From the NCBI GenBank assembly GCA_047967505.1, contig CM106540.1: DNA of 64,000 bases; one strand, written 5' to 3'. Positions 10,101 to 22,100 of this stretch are shown here, in pieces (position 1 is the stretch's first letter; the number at the start of each line of letters is the position of its first letter). The position numbers and the translations under genes are program-made. Under the pieces are notes generated by a model, which saw nothing but the letters and a program-made list of their open reading frames with translations, ran no database searches and was not told the origin of the DNA. Source of the stretch: Dipteris shenzhenensis. Its lineage: Eukaryota > Polypodiophyta > Polypodiopsida > Gleicheniales.

Positions 10101-13100
10101 AAGGACCCTTCGCCACCATTTGTAAGCAGATTGTACTCAGATTAGTTTTGGATGGATTTGTAGGTATTTGCCCTTTCATTTGGACTTCTTTGCGGGACAG
10201 ATTTTGCAGGACACCTTGTGCATTTGCTCATTGTTTGAGCAGCCACTATTGGCAGTCACGAGATTTACAGATTTGCCCTCTTTTTGGCACATCTGCCCTC
10301 TTTAGGATTTGGGGCTTTTGCCCTTACTGCCTTTCTCAGTTCTCTTATTGCCTGGTCCGACATTGTCCTCTTCATTTCACACACTCAGCTTGCAAGAATT
10401 TGGGGCTTTTGCTCCTGTCATCTTGCATTGGCTTTTGTGCATTGAGGACGTCATTTTCAGGTCCCTTGGAGCTGACTTGTCAGGGGGGATCTTTTCCTTT
10501 AACATACATTTGCAGATTTGCAGTCTCTCTTTGCAGGAATTCTTTGGAGACAGCCCGTTGCATTTCTTGCTCAGTGTTTGAGCAGCCCTTGTGACATTTA
10601 CATTTGCAGAGCATTGCTGAGTTGACATTTTCAGACTTCGAGTCTACTCTTGAGCAGCCAGCTCATTGCATTTTACCCTTCAGGCTTTGAAATTTGCAGG
10701 GCAGCTTTATGCTTGGAGTGCTTTGACATTTGCAGCCATTGCAGTCACTTTTGCATCAAGTGGTAGCAGTTACTTGGAGTATTACTTTCAATGGACAGAC
10801 ATTTGCCAGGAACAGTCCGTCTTTGCATTTCTTTTGGGATATTGTGTGCATCTTTGCTCAGAGGTTGAGCAGGTCTATTTGGCATTGACACTTGCCGAGC
10901 TTTTGCTGTCATTTTTGGGTTGACACTTGCATATTGTTTGTCAGTTTTTTGGACAGCCTGCTCATTGCAGTGGTAGCCTTGAGGCTTTGACCTTTGTTGC
11001 ACATTTTCCTTTTATTTTTGGGAATCTTCATTGCAATGGCAAACCATGAGTCATTTGGTATGCTTGCTACTGAAGATAAACTTTATCGGACCAACTATCC
11101 CATGTGGTCATACTTGGCACGCCACTTGTTGGTTTCCAAGAATTTCTGGGGTATTGTATCTAGATCAAAGACTAGGCATGTCTGCTGGTCGGGTTTACCC
11201 TGTATGGGATCGGCCAGTTCAGAGGGCGAGAGACTCTATATAACAGCCCCATTGGAGGCCCTGCAATGCTATTCATTGTGTGCCTGACAATTGACTGTCC
11301 ATTGGAGCAGCAGGGATCAGGGTACCTTGTGCCTCATACACTGGCTGCAGACAGGAGCAGAAAGGCGGTCAAGGATCAGTACAAGAACAGTGCCTCACCA
11401 TTAGCTGCACTGCGGAGGTCTAGCAAATCGGCATCTGAGAAGCCCACTGAAGCTCCATAGGAGCAGGCAGGCTGACAGAATTTTGGCGGGGCAAGAAACA
11501 GGTAGAAGACCGTTCTGAGGTGCCAGTGGTCTACATCTAGGCACTACGCTATCTGCTAGCTGGTGGCACACCGGGCACATCATTTGTATGAGAGCTTATC
11601 CATCTCTGGAGCAATACATGTTTATTGTTTCTACTCTACTGTGCATGGGTCGATATGTTTACATCTATGTGGACAAAGACAAAGAGAGAAATTTAAATTA
11701 AGCACTGTGTGTTTCCTGAGCTACATTTATATACACATTCTTCTGCCACGGGAGCGTTGGCTACAGTAAACAACCTTCATCTCTGTTTTCTAGCACACAC
11801 TTCAAGCTAGTGGGCTATTGAACTGGAGATCAGAACTTTGCAAGATGGGTCAGTTAATTCTTCAGAGTCACGACTTGAACCAGTCTCTACCTGATGGAGG
11901 ATCTCATAGTGGCCCGCTCACTAAGCAACATAGCGCACGGCCGAGAGCCCATCCGATGAGTGTTTATTTGACAGATGGTAGCATTCCACAGACACAATAT
12001 CCCTTGCCTACTTCGTGAGTAGGGAGACAATTATACACTACGACAATTATCCAAGCATAGCCTGTCGAGTTTTCTGCGGGACCATATCTCAGAACTGTTG
12101 CGAGCATCACAGCTTGCAACATCTGCGTAAGCACGCTGGTGATGGGGGCGCAGCAGATCCAACTTGATTTCCAAGATGAATACTACGCATCGTGAGCATA
12201 GCCTGCAATATCTTCTATTTATTTACTAAACCAGGAATCCGTTGGTTTATAGATAATTACACTGGTTGTTGGCAGATGCTTCTGGGTATCCATATGCAGT
12301 GAAACCCAAAGAAGGCGGCGGCAAGGCAGCTAGTTTCTCTTTCTTAGCATCTCTTGTATTGGTTTTCGTAGCATATAACAAAATATTCTTGTTTCTTCTT
12401 GGCCTAATGCCAAACAAAAAGTCATCTCCCCGCTAACCGTCCCCAAAATAATCCCTTGCCCCCAAAGCCTTACGATGCTTTTTTATGAATTATATGTTAA
12501 CTTTTCATGAGAAGTCGTTTAGTAATACTTGAGCTAAAACTTTCAGCTTCAAGTACTAATATTTGAAATCAGGAAATCAATCGTCAGTTGGAAAACCAAC
12601 CCCACAAGGAAATTGAAGATATGGGAATTTTTTTAAATGACTATCAGGACAGCAAACTGCAGCTAGCACTACACTATGTTGGGGTAAAGGCAATTGCCAC
12701 CCTTTAAAATGTTAACACCACTATGACTGTCTTAAGACAGTCATAGGGTGAATCCCTAATCCTAATAAAACCTATGAGTTTGTGGTGTGGCTCAACACTT
12801 TTTGACACACCCACACTTCTTGTGTCTCCCTCTCTCTGTCTCCTTTGTTCCACTCCCTCACTCTTTCCCTCACAAGTGGTATCAGAGCCTCTACCTCTCC
12901 CTCTCATTTCGGTCTACCCCTCCCTCTCCCCTCGGGCCTCGTGCCCTCAGCAGCTAGCAGGGCGGCAGCGCGCGCGAGCAGAGCGAGGCAGCAGCGAGCG
13001 GGGCAGCGCGAGCAGCCAGCGCGCAGGAGCGGCTGCTCACGCAGCCATAGCTGCAGCAGCAGCTAGCTGCGCGGGCGCAGCCAGCGCGCGCAGCGCGCAG

Positions 13101-16100
13101 CACCAGCTGCGTGCAGCCCGTCGACCGGCTGCAAGGCAGCAGCCGCGATAGGTACGGCCATCCGTACCGGCTGTACGGACGCCGTACAGGCAGCCGTACC
13201 GTACGGACGTGGCCGTACGGACGCCGCGACAAGCAGGTACAAGGCAAAATTTTTTGTTGGGGATCCGTGCCCTCGCAGGTACAGGGTACAGCAGGTACCC
13301 TGCGCAGGTACAGAAGGTACAGCAGGCACATATTTTTTTTTGGGGGAAGAAGGAAAAGAGAGCGCACTCTGCTCTGCATTTCCGGAATTTTTTGTTCAGT
13401 TCTAAAACTGTGTGTTTGAGGTACAGCAAGTACACTCGTGTCCCTCGTGCTTGAGGTGACTAGTGCCACAGTGTGTGGTGGTTGCACAGTTATTTTGTTT
13501 CGGGAAGGTCAGATGCCTTAATTTGCAGAGGGCTTTTATGCTTTTGCTGAGTGCAAATCTCAGTTTTCGGGTGACAATTTCAAAGGGCTTTTGCCTGGAA
13601 GTGTATGCAGTGTATGCCTTGAGGCAGTGTGGAGCCAGGGTGCCCACATTGGTCTTGTTTCCGCAGAGTACTCAGTGACATTTCTTGTAGGTCACATTCT
13701 GTGTACGACACTTTGAAAATCTCAGTTGAGCCACGCTTGGCCAGGGCGCATCGAGTTTACTCGGTCCCTAACTGTCCATCATTGACAGTGCTCAAAATAT
13801 TTTCTCTTCAGTGTTTGTACGTTGGGATCTGTGTTGTTACTGTGTACATAGGGCCGTTTATGCATTACATTGTCAGGTGAAAGTGCCAGGAGAGCGCTGT
13901 ATTTTGTATGCTACCTCAGTGTTGAGGTGTTTTTCACTGGTACAGGTGTCAAATCAAGGGGCTTTTGCCCAGATTTTGCTTGTGAGCACTTGAGTTACTG
14001 TTTGAGAACTTCAGATGCCTTTTATCCCCTTGGCAGAAGGGTGATTGTTTGGGATTTGTCCCATACTTTGTTGCAGGTTTGTGACAGGCTGAGGTGTTTG
14101 GAGCCTTTTTCAGTGGACAAAACAGTGTATGACAAGTGGTTTATGCATATAAAATCAGTGCAATACCTCATCTGAGGTGGGAGAAGTGTCCAGGACAGCA
14201 GTGTTTTGTGCTTCGTCAGATGATGATGCACTGATAAAGCACTTGTGGAACAGCTGCAGCATTCTGAAGTTACTGTTTTATGCCTATTTGAGCACGGGAC
14301 AGTGTGTCAGAAGGTACAGTGACTGGAGGGAAAATTTTCTGTTTTGCTGCAGATTTTTTGACAGTAAAAAACAGCACTATTGTGAGTGCTCCTGGCTCTT
14401 GATAGAGCAGGTTTTCTGAGAAATCAGAATTTTATTTAGTCATTTTTGACTTACAGGGAGTCACGCACTTTCCTTATCTGATATGGCATCAGGGGGAAGT
14501 GAATCTTCAATACTAAACATAAAGAAATTGGAAGGGGCACACAATTATGCATTATGGGCAGAACAGTGTTTGAATGTACTTCTGCTAAAGAAGATTTCTA
14601 AGCCCATAAGGGTGAAGGGTGTCAAGCCATCTGGGATGGCAGATGATGAGTGGGAGGAGCTTGCTGCTATTATGCTTACTCTCACTGATTCTCTTGTGTT
14701 CAATGTTCAGGCTGAAAAGACCTCTTATGGCCTATGGCAGAGGCTAGAAGAGTTGTATGCCCAAAAGAGTTCAACCAGTAAGGTTTATTGGTTGAAGAAG
14801 CTTGTCGACCTTCGCATGAAGGAAGGTACAGCTATGACCTCACACTTGAGTGAGTTCAATGCCATCTTTACACAGCTTATTGCACAGGGATTGAACCTTG
14901 ATGAGGAGTTCAAGGCTACTTTCTTGTTGTGTACCCTCCCTGAGAGTTGGGACACTTTCAAGACCACTCTGTCAAATTCAAATGTCACTCTTATGTATGC
15001 TGATGTGGAGAGCTCTCTCCTTATGGAGGAGATGAGCAGGAAGAATATTATGGGCAGCAAGTCTTCCAATGCTTTGCAGGTACAGGAAAGAGGTAGGACT
15101 CAACAGAAGGGGAGATCTCCTGGCAAGTCCAAATCCCGCAGTCAGTCCCGTGGCAAAAAGGATATTGAATGCTTTTATTGTGGCAAGAAGGGACATGTGA
15201 AGTCTAAGTGCTTCAAGTTTATACGGGATCAGAAAGCCAAGAAGGCTGAGACAAAGGATGCAGGCAGTGGAAGCAAAGGCAAAGGCAAGGCCAAGGCAGA
15301 TGACTTGGATGCAGTGAATGTTGCAGCAGAGGACAGTGACAGTGACAGACATGATGTTTTATGCTCTTCTGTTGTAATTGCACATACATTGGTTGTTGAT
15401 GGCCATGACATGCACACCTGGCTCTTGGATTCAGGTGCTTCTTTTCATGTTACTCCTCATAGGGAGTGGTTTACTTCCTACACAAGAACTCATGGAGTTG
15501 TTCACCTTGGGAACAACTATGCATGTCAGATTGCAGGGATTGGCAGTATACAGATAGTATTCCCTGATGGACGCATATTTATGCTTGATGGTGTTCGCCA
15601 TGTGCTGCAAATCAAGAAAAATCTGATTAGCACTGGCTTGTTGGATGACAGTGGTTACCACACCACATTTGGGGATTCCAAATGGGTGATTACTGATGGC
15701 AAGGTTGTAGTGGCTGAGGGTTATAAGAGTGATACCTTGTACCCTCTTTATGTTTCCAGTGTAGGTAATCATGTTGTTGCCATAACCGAGCTGCCAAAGG
15801 TTTCATTGTGGCATAGCCGGTTGGGACACATGTCCGTTAAAGGAATGCAAGAACTGTCACGTTTGGGTTATCTGCCGTCTCTTTCATTTTCAGATTTGCC
15901 TACTTGTGATCATTGCATTTTTGGAAAGCATTCTATGACTCCTCATAAGAGGAGAACTCCCAAGAATAAAGCACCGCTTGATCTAGTGCACACTGATTTG
16001 TGTGAGATGCCACAGCTATCACTAGGGGGTGCAAAGTATTTCATTACTTTTATTGATGATCCCACACGCAAAGTGTGGGTCTATTTCTTGAAGCATAAGA

Positions 16101-19100
16101 GCGATGCCTTAGGTGCTTTCAAGAAGTTTGTCGCTCAGGTTGAGAATCGGACAGGACGCAGGCTGAAATGCCTCAGATCCGATAATGGGGGTGAGTATGT
16201 GTCACATGCTTTTGTACAGTTTTGCGAAGCTAAGGGCATTAAACAGGAACTCACAGCCCCTCATAATGCATCTCAAAATGGTGTGAGTGAGCGGATGAAT
16301 CGAACTATTCAGGAGAAAGTTCGATGTATGTTGTCTTATGCTGCATTGCCCCATGGCTTTTGGGCAGAAGCCGTGCAAACAGTAGTTCACCTAATTAACA
16401 GGTCGCCGAACAAGGCTTTGGAGTTGAAAGTGCCAGAGGAGGTGTGGTCTGGCAAGCCACCTTCATATAAGCACTTACGTGTGTTTGGCTGCGAGTGCTT
16501 TGCTCATGTACGCAAAGAACTGCGCACCAAACTGTAACCAAAATCTTTCAGATGCATCTTTATGGGTTACGGTGACGAAGGTGAAATGGGGTACAGGTTA
16601 TGGGATCCCGTCAAACGGAAGATTATACGCAGCAATGACGTCATCTTTAAAGAGGATAGTGTACACAAAGAACCCGTGCAACCTGTGGAATACAGGAGGG
16701 TTGTTTATGATGATGTCGGACAGCAAAGAATGCCCATTAATATGCAGCAGCAGGCTGCTGTAGATAACCCTGTTCAAGAGGGTATACAGGCTGAAAATCA
16801 GCCAGACAATTTTGCCAATGATGCACCACTGGATATGCTAGCAAATGCGCTGTAGAACAGCCAAATATGGTGGTACAACCACCCGTCGTGCATGACGAAC
16901 AAGCTAGACACAGCAGCCTAATCCGGAACATTTTGTTAGGAGGAGCACCCGTGTACAACGGCCTCCTGACAGGTTTGTTCCAGGAGCCAATAATGTGGCT
17001 GATTTTATCATGCTGACAGATTGTGGTGAGCCTTCCAGCTTCAAGGAAGCTATGGGAAGAACAGAGAAAAGGAAGTGGGAGAAAGCCATGCAATCTGAAA
17101 TGGACTCTCTACTTCAAAATGATACATGGGACTTGGTGCAGCTACCTGCAGGCAGAAAGGTTTTGCCATGCAAGTGGGTTTACAAAGTCAAAGTGGATTC
17201 AAATGCTTTACCGAGGTATAAGGCCAGATTGGTTGCCAACAAGGGATTTAAGCAGGAGAAGGGCATTGACTTTGATGAAATCTTTTCCCCTGTAGTCAAG
17301 ATGACTACTTTGAGAGCAGTGTTAGCTCTTGTTGCTCATGAGGACATGGATTTATGTCAGATGGATGTGAAGACTGCTTTTCTTCACGGAGATCTCCATG
17401 ATGAGATCTACATGAGTCAGCCAGAGGGATATGCTGTTAAAGGGAAAGAGCAGCTTGTGTGTAAGCTCAAGAGGAGCTTGTATGGACTCAAGCAGGCGCC
17501 AAGAGAATGGTACAAGAAGTTTGATGCCTTCATGCAGTCCCAAGGGTATCATAGGTGTGAGACCGATCACTGCTTGTACACCAAACGGGCAAAGGATGGC
17601 AGTTTGATGCTACTCATTCTATATGTGGATGACATGCTGATTGCCAGCAAATCTCAGCAGGAGATTAGTGCTTTGAAGAAGCAACTGCATAAGTCTTTTG
17701 ACATGAAAGACTTGGGTGATGCAAACCATATTCTTGGTATGCGGATTATTCGTGACAGGTCCAAGGGACTTTTGTTTCCGTCACAAAAGGAGTACATTGA
17801 CAAAGTACTGCAGAGGTTTAAAATGGAGGAGGGGAAGTCTATTAGTACCCCGTTGCCTCCACATTTAAAACTCAGCAGTAAGGACAGCCCCAGATCAGAT
17901 GATGATAAGGCTGAGATGGCCAAGGTTTCGTATGCATCTGCAGTTGGTTCTTTGATGTATGCCATGGTTGCCACTCGTCCGGATATTGCTTTTGCGGTGG
18001 GAGTCATCAGCAGGTATATGGCAAATCCAGGCAAGCGGCACTGGGAAGCAGTGAAAGGCGTCTTGAGGTTTCTCAAGGGTACCAAAGACTTGTGCATATG
18101 CTATGGTAGGCAGGATGCATTGGTGCATGGTTTTACAGATTCAGACTATGCAGGAAATGCAGATAACCGGAAGTCTACTACCGGTTATATTTTTACATTT
18201 GCAGGAGGTGCTATATCATGGGTGTCTCGGTTGCAAAAATGCATTGCACTGTCAACCACTGAAGCTGAATATGTTGCAGCCACTGAGGCTTGCAAGGAAG
18301 CAATATGGCTTACTCGGCTGGTGGGAGATTTGGGCATTACAGGAGATATGCCAGTTTTGCATTGTGATAGTCAGAGTGCTATCATGTTGGCAAAGAATCC
18401 GGTCTTTCATCAGAAGACCAAGCAAATAGATGTGAAATACCATTTCATCAGGGAGGTACTTGAAGACAAGCGGCTTGAGCTTGTGAAGGTACATACTGAT
18501 GATAATCCTGCAGATCTGCTCACTAAGAGCTTGCCTACAGAGCAGTTTGCACATTGTCACCACATCATGGGATTAGGATGAGACCATTCTTATTTTATGG
18601 TCTTGTATACAGTAACTGTATATTGCTGTAATTTTTATTCTTTTCTCCCCTTTAGGCACATTGGCCTTTAGGTGGGAGGTTGTTGGGGTAAAGGCACATT
18701 GCCACCCTTTAAAATGTTAAGACCACTATGACTGTCTTAAGACACTCATAGGGTGAATCCCTAATCCTAATAAAACCTATGAGTTTGTGGTGTGGCTCAA
18801 CACTTTTTGACACACCCACACTTCTTGTGTCTCCCTCTCTCTGTCTCCTTTGTTCCACTCCCTCACTCTTTCCCTCACACACTATGCCATGCCTCCGCAC
18901 ATGTAGCTCACACCACGAGTATAAATATGTTGTATTCAAGAACACAATTATTTCTTTTCTTTCCCTGCTTTTCTCTTGACTGCAGCTTCCTATGAAGAGG
19001 CATGAGAGAGGAACATGTTCCTTCTTACAACATCTCATTCCCCTTTACTTTATACATTCTCCTACTAAAAAACTTGCCCAGTCTCTAACAAGCCAAATCA

Positions 19101-22100
19101 CACTTCCACAAAACATAACAAGGGAATAAAGTACAGACCTCCTCTTTGGTCCATCGTCATCAATCCTGATGTGTGTTGCTATATCTACATCAAGCTGCAA
19201 AACACAAATCAGTAAAAACTCTTATGAAATAAACTCCAAATTCTGAGCTTGCAAGGCACATCCAGGCTATGACCGCACAGCATGAAGTCCTAGAAGAGCT
19301 CAGAATGTTGCACTTACACTTGTTCACCAGAAAATATAAAGACCCTTTCCAATGACGTTTTTTTAACAAAAGAACAGAAGTTAGTGCTAAGTAAAATGAA
19401 AAACCAAGTCCAAGGGAAAACAAGGCCCCAAACCTAATAATGGGAGTAGTCTCTGAAAAATGGTCATTTGATGAATCTGGGCAAGGATGATGAATATAAG
19501 GCTGTGTCATTACGATTGATAACAGGGCCCATCTCCACACGTTGTGGCAAGAAGCAAATACAAATAGCCTTCTAGCACAAATGGGACTTACAAAATGTGA
19601 AAATGTTTCATAAGATAACAAATCGGTACAATGCATGTCTTCATTAGACAAAATAGGACAAAAAAACTAGCAAAGGGTTACGGCTACTCGACTTGGAGCA
19701 ATTAGAAGATATAAAAAGCGCTCAAGGCAAATTGGTCCATGAGAGGCTTTTTAAAAACAAGCGACCTATGTGCTGGATGGAGGAGCTTACACAAGATAAC
19801 CCCCCGCTAAAAAAAAGGGAAGATAATCCTAAGACATTAAAGCATTGAAAAAAGAAGCATAGCAGCATCAAGGAAACACTTGCTTCAAAACAAAAAAAGT
19901 ATCGCTTTCAAACAAAATACAATTAGCTGTTATTGTTTCAGAAAGAAGGGATTTTCATTTCAGAAAGCATGGATTTTCGTAAGGCATGGAAAGAATGAGC
20001 TGTTTTGCCAATTCACAAACAAAAGTATATGCATTAAATGAAAACTCCACATCAATAACACAAGCAAACACTCCATGCTTACAAGCACACTAGTTAATAC
20101 ATAGAGACGATCCACCAACTTACTTTTTTTTTAGGAGGGTTGACTCCCCAAGCTTCTCCCATAGCAAGTCTCTCGCTGGATTCCTGTTAAATAAACAATA
20201 ATGTGAGAAAGGTATGTTGACATTCTAGATACAATTTTCCAAACATTTGTATACTCATACGCAATTAATGTGTGTTAGGGCGCGGGCAGGGGGCACGCAA
20301 GGGGAGGTCCTAAAGCATCGCTCTTGGCAAGTGGTCCGAAGATGCAGTGTGTTTATATCAAGGTAGACATTGTCATTGACCTTTTGAAAACAATGAATCC
20401 CAGGTAAAATTGGTTAAACTTAAAGGGAATTTGATTAGCTGAAGGCACATGGTAGGAGGAATGGAATGAAAAGAAATGGAAGAACTAGGAAGCAATGAAA
20501 GGAATGGAAAGTACAAAGAAATGATAATCAAAATACTCACATGATAGAAAAGCTTGATGTAGACCACTCTGGTGTGACACTTGACAAGTACAACACTATA
20601 TAGTGTGACAATAGACTCTAGAAAGCCAAAGTGTACATGGGATAGCTCCCAATATGACATGTGGCATGTCTAGGACTCACTAGACTATCAAAACACACCT
20701 AGAACACTCACTTTGACTTCATATTCCAACACCCCCCCATGAAGGAAATGTGAGGGACTACTAGAATGGAGCAAAAAATAGAACATGACAATGATGGAGT
20801 CTATTGCTCTGTGCACCCCAAGTAGCTCATAGGCTCAAATGAAGCATGGCTACCCGACCAACACATCGGTGCACCAACATCCTAGAACTTGGCTAGGCTT
20901 GATAAAGAGACCCATCAAAGCCAATAGAAAGGCTCCCACAATACATCCAATCATTTAAGACCTATAATATAGGTCTATTGTAGCATGAAAAATTAGAGCC
21001 GATTGTATAATAACACAAGTTACTTTAATCATTTTACAATTCTCCGCTGCTGCAGGAGTGCTGGCCATAGCAAGCAACCTCTATCTCTGTTTTCTAAACA
21101 AGGATTCTCAGAATAGCGAGAATGTTACGTTTGAAAATGGGATTAGAAAGCAATATGCAATCGGTAATGGATTGTTATTCCAAAAGGAAAAGGTATGTGT
21201 ACTTGATAGGAATGACATAAATGAATGTCAGGACAATCCTAGTGGAGGTTATCTTAGTCTACAAAAGACATATGACTTGGTCAATTTAAGTGCAGCAAAG
21301 GCACAACAGTACGCCCAGCAGACCCAGGAGGTGAGCATGCGGAAGGGAAGCTAATAGAAAGCTTTGAGCTCCTCCTGCAGCCACTAAAGAGCTCATTTGA
21401 GAGGCATGCACAAGAAGGAGAGAGTAGAAGCTCCAAAAGAGGCAAGGGACTCTTGAAAGGGTGGAGGCAAGAAGAAACAAAGGAAAAGCTTCTCCTGTGA
21501 TAAGCCTAGACACATAGCAAAAGGTTGCAGATTGAAGAAGGCAAATTAACAGCAAAAGGAAGACCAGCTCTAGAAGGAAGAACCAAAAGCTAGTGTTGTA
21601 GTCATAGAGAAGCCATGAAGTTGATAAGGTCAGTTGTCAAAGTAGTTGCAAAATGTTGAAGATCCAAATAGCAGACTTTGTCAAAAACTTTGCATCTAGA
21701 TGAAAGACCCACAAGAGGAAAATATGGATGGTATCTTGGAAGACTCAAGATCGAATCTGAGTGTTGCTCCCGGAAACATTGATCTGGAAACAGTTACTCA
21801 ACATTGGCGGAGGGGATCTAACTACTAGGATCTCTCTACATGAGGGTCAACGGGGAGATTCACAAAGAAATCTGTCCAATAGTCGCTATTACTTGGGAGG
21901 CGATATGATGTAGTACGGATGACATGTAGAGTGGACAATGTGGAGTCGTTTCCATATTCCATGGACCAGGCCCTCAAAGAGTTACTGGACCCATAACCTT
22001 CTCTATTTCAAACTAAGCTTCAATAACTAAATCGCAGCTCTTCTAGGTAATTCGTCTTTAGATATCACTTCAACAGGTGGCTGGAAGTTGGATCGCAGCA

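Larger units (their letters stand above)
12677..18879 (+). mobile_element. near-complete Ty1/copia retrotransposon in ACR12-like intron 7
   Basis: A 6.2-kb element with two LTRs of 198 and 199 bp starting TGTTGGGG and ending CTCACA, flanked by the CACTA duplication. It has a primer-binding site for initiator tRNA-Met, a 1.6-kb leader, gag-protease-integrase-RT-RNase H in copia order, and a polypurine tract. The LTRs differ by only two substitutions and one indel by my reading, which indicates a fairly recent insertion. It cannot be autonomous now: one in-frame TAA cuts the integrase C-terminal part, and at least two frame changes lie between integrase and RT. It is antisense to the host gene and inside its largest intron. 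Confidence 0.95.

Noticed and set aside
10007-10594. 195-codon ORF as a gene
   Set aside because: It lies in a copia leader, is Cys/Leu/Phe-rich with repeated TTTGC phrases, and has no homology I recognise.
12954-13487. Ala/Cys/Tyr-rich ORFs on both strands
   Set aside because: They follow from the GCAGC and GTAC repeats in the copia leader; both strands are open at once because of composition.
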